Positions 32,314 through 39,880 of a stretch of 64,000 nucleotides of DNA are shown in pieces; positions within the stretch are counted from its first letter, which is position 1, and the number at the start of each line of letters is the position of its first letter. The DNA lies in contig NZ_NESM01000006.1 in NCBI RefSeq assembly GCF_002778285.1, positions 1 to 64,000 of the forward strand, given 5' to 3'. A model generated the notes under the pieces. It did no database searches. It was not told where the DNA came from and saw nothing but the letters and a program-made list of their open reading frames with translations. Source of the DNA: Limnohabitans sp. 15K (GTDB lineage: Bacteria > Pseudomonadota > Gammaproteobacteria > Burkholderiales > Burkholderiaceae_C). Both the position numbers and the translations under genes were made by a program.

Positions 32314-33903
32314 TCAGTTTTTTTGCAGTCTCGGATTTTTCATCCAGAGCACGGGTTGTTCTTTCACGGGGCGGGCTGGCGCGCCGTGTTGCAGCAAGGC
32401 TTGGTCGAGCGCTTGACCGGCTTCGTCTTGCAAGGCTGCGTTGCGAATGCGGGTCACGGCCTCAGCTTGCTCGGCGACAGGCACTTTGGAGGCTGGGCCA
32501 CACACATGGCGCAGGATGTGCAGCAGGTTGTCTTTGCCGCGCTCGTTGGTGCTGCCGTAGCCTTTGATGAGCTGCCCGCAACGCGCCAACTCCAGACCCA
32601 AAGCGGGTGAGAGGCGTGTGGCCGCCTCGATGCCGCCCAGCCATTCTTCGATCAAGGCTTGTTCGGTGGCATAGCGGCTGCCCAGGGGGCGAATCACGCG
32701 CAGGCTGGCCAAGAGGCGCAAGCTGGCCATGCCCCACAGCGCATGCCGTGCCACCTTGAGCGGCATGGACCATGGCGCAAGGCCTCTGGCCACGCGGGCG
32801 CGGTCCCAGCGCAGCAGAAGGTTGGCCAGGCTTTGTGGCAACAGGGCGGCCAGCTCGGGCACGCCGGGCTTGAAGTGGTCGTACACCTTGAGCACATCGC
32901 CTTCTTTGGCCTTGACCTCTTGCGTCACGCGGTCCCAGCGGCTGGCACGGCTTTTCAGGTCGGCCACCCGGATGATGTCGTCAAACGCCATCCACAGGGC
33001 CAGCCAGCGGGTGGTCTCAGCGGTCACTGGGCGGGTGCTGTCGGGTGAGTTGGATTCCGCATTCAGCAGGCGTTCGAGCCGCTGCACATACAGGTGGGCA
33101 TAGGCTGGGCCTTGGTACTCCAGCAAGCGCTGGTGCGCCAAGCCCATGAGGGGGTGCAGCACGGCGGGAAACTTGGCGGCCACATCTGCAGGCAGGGCAG
33201 CCGATGAAGATTCAGATGTAGAGGGCGCAGCCACAGCAGGCTTCATCACATGCTCGACATACTGCGCCTGCTCGCGCTGGCGCGTGACCACATCAAAGGC
33301 CAGTGCAAAGCCGCGCAAGCTGGCTTTAGCCGAGCTGCTGGGGCCCGCCAACACGGCCTCGTAATGCGACCGTGCAAAAGGCAGCAAGCCACTGCCCGCA
33401 ATGGCCCCCAACATGACGGCGCTGACCATAGTGCCGCTTTGCTGGCACAGGCTGGCCATGTCCATCACATGGTGGCGCTGGCTGTGCGCGGCCACCACAT
33501 CGAGCAGCGGACCTTCAGGGCGGCGGCCATCGCCCATGGTCATCTTCTCGGCGGTGGTGAGTGCCCGCGACGAGGCGCTGATCACCAGTGTGCGGTCGCT
33601 TGAAGCCAGGCCATTGCCAATTTGGCGTGCGGTTTCCAGCAACTCGGAAGACACCAGCGCGTCCAGTCGCCCAGGTAGCGGGTTCAGGCCCAGTACCGGC
33701 AAGCGGCCTTGCAGTTGGCTGTGGGGCAGGGGGTAGACCTCGAGGTAATAGGTGGTGGCCCCGGTGCGTTGCGCCACGCCAGGAATGGAGGTGGCTTGCG
33801 CCGGGTAGCCTGCGTGGCGGGCCACGTCGACCAGCCAGTCGGCCAGCACGCCGCCGCCTTCGCCGCCCAGGGCGCACAACAAAATGGAAATCGGTTGGGT
33901 CAT
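32314..33903 (-). CDS. iorB: Indolepyruvate ferredoxin oxidoreductase, beta subunit
   Basis: A 529-residue protein. Residues 1-190 are the pyruvate ferredoxin oxidoreductase gamma domain (LLCALGGEGGGVLADWL, SIPGVAQRTGATTYYLE). The long C-terminal part (about 230-500) is the DUF6537-like extension common to the aerobic proteobacterial form, so it is about 2.5 times longer than archaeal IorB. With IorA it decarboxylates aryl-pyruvates such as indolepyruvate to aryl-acetyl-CoA. The gene follows iorA with a 15-base gap. Confidence 0.88.
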   Translation of the reverse strand: MTQPISILLCALGGEGGGVLADWLVDVARHAGYPAQATSIPGVAQRTGATTYYLEVYPLPHSQLQGRLPVLGLNPLPGRLDALVSSELLETARQIGNGLASSDRTLVISASSRALTTAEKMTMGDGRRPEGPLLDVVAAHSQRHHVMDMASLCQQSGTMVSAVMLGAIAGSGLLPFARSHYEAVLAGPSSSAKASLRGFALAFDVVTRQREQAQYVEHVMKPAVAAPSTSESSSAALPADVAAKFPAVLHPLMGLAHQRLLEYQGPAYAHLYVQRLERLLNAESNSPDSTRPVTAETTRWLALWMAFDDIIRVADLKSRASRWDRVTQEVKAKEGDVLKVYDHFKPGVPELAALLPQSLANLLLRWDRARVARGLAPWSMPLKVARHALWGMASLRLLASLRVIRPLGSRYATEQALIEEWLGGIEAATRLSPALGLELARCGQLIKGYGSTNERGKDNLLHILRHVCGPASKVPVAEQAEAVTRIRNAALQDEAGQALDQALLQHGAPARPVKEQPVLWMKNPRLQKN

Positions 33904-33918
33904 GGTGTTTTTCTCGGA

Positions 33919-36075
33919 TCAGGCGGGTTGCAACCAACGGGTGGCCAGGCCTTGCCAGCGGGCCCACAGGCGCTCGTGCAGCTTGGGGTTTTGCACCACT
34001 TCGGCGCGGTAAAAAGAGGGGCACAGCGTGGCGGCGTGTGCGTTTTCGCCGCACAGGCCGCAGCCCACACAGCCGTCGATCACGGTGGCCACCGGGTCTA
34101 CTTTGAGCGGGTCGGGGTTGTCTTTCAGCGTCAAGGTCGGGCAGCCCGACAAGCGTATGCAGGCGTGGTCGCCGTTGCAAACGTCTTCGTCCACGCCGTA
34201 TTTCACGCGTTCCACCCGCTCGCCTTTGGACAGCAGCGAGGCCAGCCAGGGCTTGATGCGGCGCTGGCGCTCCAGCTGGCATTCGCCTTCAGCCACGATG
34301 ACTTTGAGGCCTTGAAACTCGGTGGTGAAAGCTTCGGTCAGAGTGGCCTGCATGTGGCTGACTTCATAGGTGTGCACCGTGCGCAGCCATTGCACGCCCA
34401 GGCCTTTGAGGGTGGACTCGATGGTTTGGTTGGTGTGCACCATGCTCTGGCGTTTGTCACCCGCCAGTTCTTTGGCGATGTCGGTGGGCGTGTTGATGAT
34501 GTCCTGTGTGCCGGTGGCCGAGGTGTAGCCGTTCTTGAAGATCAGCAGCACCGCATCGTCGCCGTTGAACAGCGCACTTTGAACGCCCGTCAGCAGGCCG
34601 TTGTGCCAAAAGCCGCCATCGCCCATGACCGACAAAACCCGCCGCTTCATGACCGGTGACACGCCCGCCCGGCTGGCCAGGCTCATGCCATAGCCCAAGA
34701 TGGAGTGGCCCACCGAAAACGGCTCGAAAGTGGCCAGCGCATGGCAGCCGATGTCGCCTGAAATGTGCACGGGCCCGACATCTTGCTGGGCCAGCTTGAG
34801 GGCCGAGAACACCGGGCGCTCGGGGCAGCCAATGCACATGCTGGGTGGCCGCGCAGGCAACGGGGTGCCCAGCAGGGCTTGCACTTGCTGGCGGCGCTCG
34901 CCATTGGTGGCCAGCCATTGGCGCGTGGCCTCGGGCACGGCGTCGGCTTGGTGGCGGTCCATGAATTTGAGCAGGCCTTGGGCCATGACCTCAGCGGTGT
35001 ATTCACCACCCGACGGCAACATGTCTTTGCCGTGCAGCGGGGTTTGCAGATCGAGGCGGCGCAGCATCAGAGCCAGCTCTTGCTCGATGTATTCGGGCTG
35101 GCCTTCTTCGAGCAGCAGCACCGCCGATTTGTCCTTGCAGAAATTCACCAACTCGTCGGGCACCAGCGGGTAGGTCACGTTCAGCACCAGCACCGACAGG
35201 CTGGTCACGCCAAAGGCATCGGCCAAGTCGAACTGCTGCAAAGCGCGGATCAGTGTGTTGTACAAACCGCCTTGCACGATCAGACCCAGGTGGCGGTGGG
35301 TGCTGCCTTCAAAGTGCTCGTTCAGACGCTGCTCGGCAATGTATTGGCGGGCGGCGGGCAAGCGGTGATCGACTTTGCGTTTTTCTTGCGCAAAGGTCAC
35401 GGGCGGGTGCGCCAGCTTCATGTAGTTGAAGCCGGCGGGCTCGTCGATCAGGTGTTTTTTGGAGAGTTTGGGGGCCTGGTTGTCCTTGGCGACAAACTGG
35501 CCGCGCACATGGCAGGCGCGGATGCGCAGCTCCATCATCACCGGCATGTTGGACGCTTCGGACAGCCTGAAACCGTGCTCGACCATGTTGACCATCTGGC
35601 CCAGCTCGGGGCGCGGGTCCAGCAAGCACATGCCCGACTTGAGTGCATAGGCGTGTGTGCGTTCTTGGATGACGCTGGCGCCTTCGCCGTAGTCTTCGCC
35701 CACCACGATCAGCACGCCGCCCGTCACGCCGGGCGAGGACAAATTGGACAGCGCGTCAGCCGCCACGTTGGTGCCCACAATCGACTTCCAGGTCACGGCA
35801 CCGCGAATCGGGTAGTGGATGGACGCGCCCAGCATGGCCGCGGCCGAGGCCTCGTTTGAGCAGGCCTCCACATGCACGCCCAGCTCGTCCATATAGGGCT
35901 TGGCCTGCACCATCACATCAAGCAGGTGCGAGACTGGCGCGCCTTGGTAGCCGCCCACATAGCTCACGCCCGATTGCAGCAGACCCTTGGTGATGGCCAG
36001 AATGCCCTCGCCATGAAACACCTCGCCCTCGCCCATGCGCAGGGCCTTGATTTCTTCGTGAAATGAAACTTCCAA
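33919..36075 (-). CDS. iorA: Indolepyruvate ferredoxin oxidoreductase, alpha subunit
   Basis: A 718-residue thiamine-diphosphate enzyme. The N-terminal pyrimidine-binding region includes GEGEVFHGEGILAITKGLLQ. The C-terminal ThDP domain has PPSMCIGCPERPVFSALKLA, MGDGGFWHNGLLTGVQSALF and the end contains two ferredoxin-like cysteine groups, including CVGCGLCGENAHAATLC. I chose the TTG at 36075 (LEVSFHEEIK) because AAGGAG stands 7 bases upstream. The ATG at 36123 has no ribosome site and lies in the probable promoter shared with the divergent LysR gene. It works with IorB in aromatic amino-acid catabolism. Confidence 0.88.
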   Translation of the reverse strand: MEVSFHEEIKALRMGEGEVFHGEGILAITKGLLQSGVSYVGGYQGAPVSHLLDVMVQAKPYMDELGVHVEACSNEASAAAMLGASIHYPIRGAVTWKSIVGTNVAADALSNLSSPGVTGGVLIVVGEDYGEGASVIQERTHAYALKSGMCLLDPRPELGQMVNMVEHGFRLSEASNMPVMMELRIRACHVRGQFVAKDNQAPKLSKKHLIDEPAGFNYMKLAHPPVTFAQEKRKVDHRLPAARQYIAEQRLNEHFEGSTHRHLGLIVQGGLYNTLIRALQQFDLADAFGVTSLSVLVLNVTYPLVPDELVNFCKDKSAVLLLEEGQPEYIEQELALMLRRLDLQTPLHGKDMLPSGGEYTAEVMAQGLLKFMDRHQADAVPEATRQWLATNGERRQQVQALLGTPLPARPPSMCIGCPERPVFSALKLAQQDVGPVHISGDIGCHALATFEPFSVGHSILGYGMSLASRAGVSPVMKRRVLSVMGDGGFWHNGLLTGVQSALFNGDDAVLLIFKNGYTSATGTQDIINTPTDIAKELAGDKRQSMVHTNQTIESTLKGLGVQWLRTVHTYEVSHMQATLTEAFTTEFQGLKVIVAEGECQLERQRRIKPWLASLLSKGERVERVKYGVDEDVCNGDHACIRLSGCPTLTLKDNPDPLKVDPVATVIDGCVGCGLCGENAHAATLCPSFYRAEVVQNPKLHERLWARWQGLATRWLQPA

Positions 36076-36170
36076 AGTGCGCTCCTTGCGTTGTGTCGCC
36101 CACAAGGGGCTGCTAAAGACCATCTTACGTATAAGTGCATAAAATATTCCGAATAACCGGTATGCGCTGA

Positions 36171-37106
36171 ATGAATATCAAAGACTTGGATTTGAACCTC
36201 TTGCGTTTGTTTGACGCGGTGTGGCGCACGCGCAGCGTGAGCTTGGCGGCGCAGCAATTGGGCATGTCACAGCCTGCGGCCAGCCAAGGCCTGGCGCGTT
36301 TGCGAGCGGTGTTGGGCGATGCCTTGTTTGAACGCAGTGGCGCAGGCGTGCGGCCGACGCCCCGCGCCGACCGACTGGCGCAGGCGGTGCAATTGGCGCT
36401 GGGCACGATTGAGGATGCGCTCAATGTCTCGCAGGTGTTTGACCCTATGCGCTCAACGCGGGTGCTGCGCGTGCACCTGAGCGACATTGGCGAGGCGCGT
36501 TTTTTGCCTGAGCTGGTGCAAACCCTTCAGCGCCATGCGCCGGGCATCCGGCTGGAAGCCGTCCCGCTGTCGCACGACAAGATCGGCCCCGCGCTGGACA
36601 ACGGCCAGCTTGACTTGGCCATTGGTTTTTTACCTGAAGTGATCGACACGCTGCAGCAGCCCTTGCTGAGCGATCGGTATGTGGTGTTGCTGCGACAGGG
36701 CCACCCGGTGGTGCAGCGTTGGCGTCAGTTGCAAAAATCGCAGGCCGGGGTCGATCCATCCCAAGACGTGCTGGCCGAACTTGAATTCGCCGCCGTGCGC
36801 ACCCATTCCGACACTCTGCGCATTTTGGAGTTGATGCATTGGCAGCACCGCTTGCGATTGACGGTCAGCCACTTTTTGTCACTGCCCGGCATTGTGCGCA
36901 GCAGCGATTTGGCCGTGTTGATGCCACGCAACTTTGCCCAAGGTTTTGCCGAGGCTGGGGGCATGGCCATCATCGAGCCCGATTTGCCGCGGCGTGACTT
37001 CACCGTTTCCATGCACTGGAGCCAGCGTTTCGACAAGGACCCTGGCTTGCAGTGGTTGCGCGAGACGGTCTCGCAATTGTTCAGTTCAAGTCAGGGCACA
37101 ACATGA
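36171..37106 (+). CDS. LysR-family regulator divergent from iorAB
   Basis: A 311-residue LysR-type regulator. The helix-turn-helix covers about residues 8-65 (SLAAQQLGMSQPAASQGLAR), and a periplasmic-binding-like effector domain follows (95-300). It is 95 bases from the divergent iorA start, the usual arrangement for a regulator that controls the neighbouring operon with an aromatic acid effector. Its stop overlaps the start of a thioredoxin gene (ATGA), so both are on one transcript. Confidence 0.88.
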   Translation: MNIKDLDLNLLRLFDAVWRTRSVSLAAQQLGMSQPAASQGLARLRAVLGDALFERSGAGVRPTPRADRLAQAVQLALGTIEDALNVSQVFDPMRSTRVLRVHLSDIGEARFLPELVQTLQRHAPGIRLEAVPLSHDKIGPALDNGQLDLAIGFLPEVIDTLQQPLLSDRYVVLLRQGHPVVQRWRQLQKSQAGVDPSQDVLAELEFAAVRTHSDTLRILELMHWQHRLRLTVSHFLSLPGIVRSSDLAVLMPRNFAQGFAEAGGMAIIEPDLPRRDFTVSMHWSQRFDKDPGLQWLRETVSQLFSSSQGTT

Positions 37107-37429
37107 GCACTTTCAAACCTTACCTCAGCGAAACCGAAGCGCCCAGTCGCGCCGATGTGGACGCCTTGCTTGGTCTGACTTTGCTGGAATTTGGCACCGA
37201 GTGGTGCGGCCACTGCCGGGCTGCGCAGCCTGTGGTGGCTCAGGCGTTGGCGCAGCACCCTCAGTGGCAACACCTCAAGGTTGAAGATGGCTCGGGCCGT
37301 ACCTTGGGCCGAAGTTACCGTATCAAACTTTGGCCCACTTTGCTGTTGTTGCGCGATGGACAGGAAGTGGATCGATTGGTGAGGCCTGCGGCCGCGCAGG
37401 ACATTGAAAGCGCAATGTCGAAGGCTTGA
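37103..37429 (+). CDS. Thioredoxin-family protein
   Basis: A 108-residue thioredoxin fold with the active site W34-C35-G36-H37-C38, an unusual CGHC rather than CGPC sequence; the cis-proline is in IKLWPTLLLL. It has no signal peptide and should act in the cytoplasm. The CGHC pair is more oxidising in disulfide isomerases and suggests altered redox potential. It is translationally coupled to the LysR gene. Confidence 0.83.
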   Translation: MSTFKPYLSETEAPSRADVDALLGLTLLEFGTEWCGHCRAAQPVVAQALAQHPQWQHLKVEDGSGRTLGRSYRIKLWPTLLLLRDGQEVDRLVRPAAAQDIESAMSKA

Positions 37430-37469
37430 TGGGGTGGTGGGGCCCCTGATTTCATGTTTCCGGAACTGT

Positions 37470-37498
37470 TTGACGGATTCCGTGTCGCGGAATAAAAT
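37470..37498 (+). promoter_or_regulatory. Promoter with operator of the higBA module
   Basis: TTGACG (37470-37475) and TAAAAT (37493-37498) are separated by exactly 17 bases. The spacer contains the inverted repeat ATTCCG-TGTCG-CGGAAT (37477-37493), which is placed to block RNA polymerase and is the likely HigA site. The higB ATG is 7 bases downstream, so the transcript is nearly leaderless. Confidence 0.72.
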
Positions 37499-37504
37499 CA
37501 TTTC

Positions 37505-37783
37505 ATGATCCATTCGTTCATTTGTGCCGACACAGAGGCTTTGTTTCGAAGCCAGGTGGTGCCCAAGTTCAACAATATCGAGCGCGTGGCTCGGCGTAAG
37601 TTGTTGCAGCTGCATGCGGTCACTGAATTGATCAGTTTGAGAGTGCCACCTGGCAATCACCTGGAAGCCTTGAAGGGCGATCGAAAAGGAAAGCACAGCA
37701 TTCGCATCAACGATCAATGGCGAATCTGTTTTGCTTGGCACGACAACGGCGCTTACCAAGTCGAAATCGTGGACTACCACTGA
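37505..37783 (+). CDS. higB: HigB-type toxin (RelE superfamily, killer protein)
   Basis: A 92-residue toxin of the host-inhibition-of-growth type. LRVPPGNHLEALKGDRKGKH followed by SIRINDQWRICFAW is the family core and ends in VEIVDYH. It should cut ribosome-bound mRNA. The toxin gene precedes the antitoxin gene, the usual HigBA order. The start lies 7 bases after the -10 element, and no ribosome site is possible in so short a leader. Confidence 0.9.
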   Translation: MIHSFICADTEALFRSQVVPKFNNIERVARRKLLQLHAVTELISLRVPPGNHLEALKGDRKGKHSIRINDQWRICFAWHDNGAYQVEIVDYH

Positions 37784-37793
37784 GGAGTTGAAG

Positions 37794-38102
37794 ATGACTG
37801 AATTACTTGACGAAATCCACCCAGGCGAAATCTTGCTGGAAGACTTCATGAAGCCCATGGGGATTACGGCGCGTCAGCTGGCTGCTGACATTGATGTTTC
37901 GCCCAGCCGAATCAGCGATCTGGTCAATGGCAACCGTCCTGTGACGGCCGATACTGCCTTGCGTTTGGGGCTTTTTTTCAACATGGAGCCCCGTTTTTGG
38001 CTGAACCTGCAAACCGAGTACGACATGCGCCAGGCCGCTCGAACCCTCACTGATGCCATTGCGCCACGCATTCGGGTGTTCCAACAGCCTGCCTCTGCTT
38101 GA
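37794..38102 (+). CDS. higA: HigA-type antitoxin (helix-turn-helix)
   Basis: A 102-residue XRE-type antitoxin with IHPGEILLEDFMKPMGITAR at 9-28, then the helix-turn-helix QLAADIDVSPSRISDLVNGN and the conserved FFNMEPRFWLNLQTEYD. It neutralises HigB and represses the promoter at 37470. GAGGAG lies 7 bases before the ATG at 37794. The 10-base gap to higB suggests coupled translation. Confidence 0.9.
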   Translation: MTELLDEIHPGEILLEDFMKPMGITARQLAADIDVSPSRISDLVNGNRPVTADTALRLGLFFNMEPRFWLNLQTEYDMRQAARTLTDAIAPRIRVFQQPASA

Positions 38103-38123
38103 TTGAACAGGGCCTGGCGAGCC

Positions 38124-38363
38124 TTAAGCCAGCAAAGCGCCCGCGTCTTCGTACCAAAACATCAGTGCCGCGTCGTAGCTTTCCCACACACAGCCATTGC
38201 ATCCTCGCCCGCAGCACGATGTTGGCTCCGGTGGCGGCTCTCGGAAGTTGTGGCCTGCGGCTTTCAGGCGTTCCTGAAATTGCGCAATGCCCCGGCGCAC
38301 TGAAGCGCGCTGGGATGCGTAGGGGTCGATGATGGGGTGCTCTTCGTTCGAGGTCATGCCCAA
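38124..38363 (-). CDS. Small oxidoreductase-like domain protein
   Basis: A 79-residue protein with the motif PPPEPTSCCGRGCNGCVWES at about 43-62. This is the oxidoreductase-like N-terminal domain (also in mitochondrial OXLD1). Four cysteines in CC-x2-GC-x2-C spacing could bind a metal. Function is not known. It lies between higA (convergent) and guaD (same strand, 21-base gap), and may be read from the guaD transcript. Confidence 0.75.
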   Translation of the reverse strand: MGMTSNEEHPIIDPYASQRASVRRGIAQFQERLKAAGHNFREPPPEPTSCCGRGCNGCVWESYDAALMFWYEDAGALLA

Positions 38364-38384
38364 TTGTCGTTGGTCAGCGCCGGC

Positions 38385-39719
38385 CTAACGAGCGATGTTG
38401 ACGGCCTGCCCCTGCACCACCGTGTGCGCAATCAGGCGCTCGTCGCCCAACACAATCAGGGCAAACAACCATTCTGCGAGGCTATCGGTTTGAGATGAGC
38501 GGCGTGCCAACAAGGGTGTTGCTTGGGGATTGATCACCACAAAGTCGGCCTCGCAACCGGGCAGCAGGTTGCCCACTTTTCCGCCCAAATCCAGCGCGGC
38601 GGCAGCGCCCGCCGTGTGTTGCCACCACAGGTGCTCAGGGGCCAGGCTGATCCCGGGTCTTCCCACGTTCTGGCGAGCCACGGTGTAGGCCGCGTGCATG
38701 GTGTGAAAGGGGCTGAAACTGGTGCCGCCGCCCACGTCGCTGGCCAAGCCATAACGCAGGCCAGCCGCATCCGATGCAGCGTAGTCAAAAAAGCCGCTGC
38801 CCAGAAACAGGTTGCTGGTGGGGCTGACGGCGGCGGTTGCGCCGACCTCGGCCATGCGGCGGCGGTCGGTCTCGTCCAGGTAGATGCAGTGGGCGTAGAC
38901 CGAGCGCTGACGCAAGAGCCCGGCGCGGTCGTACACGTCCAGATAACTGCGTGCTTCTGGGAAGAGTTCCTGCACCCAGCAGATCTCGTCCAGGTTTTCG
39001 GCCACATGCGACTGGACCCATACGTCGGGGAACTGCTGCGCAATCTCGCCCGCTCCGTGCAGCTGGGCCTGTGTGCTGGTGGGTGCAAAGCGCGGCGTGA
39101 TGGCGTAACCCAGGCGGTCCACGCCATGCCATCGGCGAATCAGGTCTTCGGTTTGGCGCAGGCTCAAGTTGGTGTCGGTGTCGCGCAGGCCGTCGGGGCT
39201 GTGGCGGTCTTGCAGCACTTTGCCGGTGACCATGCGCAGACGGCGCTTTTGCGCCTCGGCCATGAACACATCCACCGATTCGGGGTGGGCGGTTGCAAAA
39301 CACAGTGCTGTGGTCACGCCATGGCGCATCAACTCGTCCAGAAAGAAACTCGTCACCTCGTGCGCGTAAGCGGGCTCCGAAAACTGTTTTTCGTGTGGAA
39401 AGGTGTAATGCTCCAGCCACGGCAGCAGGCCGTCAGCGGGCGAGCCGATCACGTCGGTCTGCGGGTAGTGGATGTGCAGATCGACAAAGCCGGGTGCGAT
39501 GCACAGGCCCGGCCAGTGGGTGGCTGGCAGATCGGGGTATTGCGGGGCCAGGTCGCGGTAAGAACCCAGGGCTTGGATTCGGACGATGCCGTCTGCTTCA
39601 CGGGCAGTGACCAACAGGCCGTCGCTTTCGTGCTGTGCGAGGGGGTGTTGCGGGTTGGGAAACCAGAGCAGGCCTGCGCGCCAGCCTTGCAATTCGGTCA
39701 ATGTTTTGTCGGGGCTCAT
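38385..39719 (-). CDS. guaD: Guanine deaminase
   Basis: A 444-residue amidohydrolase. Metal ligands are in FVDLHIHYPQTDVIGSPADG (about 78-97), QSHVAENLDEI, HCIYLDETDRRRMAE and ASDVGGGTSFSPFHTM, the signature of true guanine deaminase. It turns guanine into xanthine for XdhAB. The ATG at 39719 (MSPDKTLTE) is chosen over a TTG five codons upstream. It is divergent from the BMP-type ABC importer, whose leader carries a xanthine-riboswitch-like fold on the opposite strand. Confidence 0.93.
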   Translation of the reverse strand: MSPDKTLTELQGWRAGLLWFPNPQHPLAQHESDGLLVTAREADGIVRIQALGSYRDLAPQYPDLPATHWPGLCIAPGFVDLHIHYPQTDVIGSPADGLLPWLEHYTFPHEKQFSEPAYAHEVTSFFLDELMRHGVTTALCFATAHPESVDVFMAEAQKRRLRMVTGKVLQDRHSPDGLRDTDTNLSLRQTEDLIRRWHGVDRLGYAITPRFAPTSTQAQLHGAGEIAQQFPDVWVQSHVAENLDEICWVQELFPEARSYLDVYDRAGLLRQRSVYAHCIYLDETDRRRMAEVGATAAVSPTSNLFLGSGFFDYAASDAAGLRYGLASDVGGGTSFSPFHTMHAAYTVARQNVGRPGISLAPEHLWWQHTAGAAAALDLGGKVGNLLPGCEADFVVINPQATPLLARRSSQTDSLAEWLFALIVLGDERLIAHTVVQGQAVNIAR

Positions 39720-39800
39720 ACACGGGGCAAGCACTGGGGTTTTCAGGGGGCAATACGGTCAGGAGTGGACCGCGCCAGGTGGTACATTGTGCGGCAATCT

Positions 39801-39860
39801 CCTTGCCTGCAAGGCCCGAGACCGCCTGTCTGGCGCAAACCTTGCAGGTGCTTTATTTTT
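39801..39860 (+). ncRNA. Candidate xanthine-I (NMT1-motif) riboswitch in the ABC operon leader
   Basis: P1 is a perfect 9-base-pair stem, CCTGCAAGG (39806-39814) with CCTTGCAGG (39840-39848). The internal loop has CCCGAGAC on the 5' side and CAAA on the 3' side, and P2 is CGCC/GGCG (39823-39826, 39832-39835) closed by TGTCT. As I recall it, this two-stem layout with CCCGA and GCAA loop strands is that of NMT1-motif RNAs, which bind xanthine. CTTTATTTTTG after P1 could give termination. An alternative hairpin CCTTG-CCTG-CAAGG (39801-39814) competes for the 5' arm of P1. Downstream is a purine-type importer. Confidence 0.68.
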
Positions 39861-39880
39861 GATACCCACCGTCATCCCCC

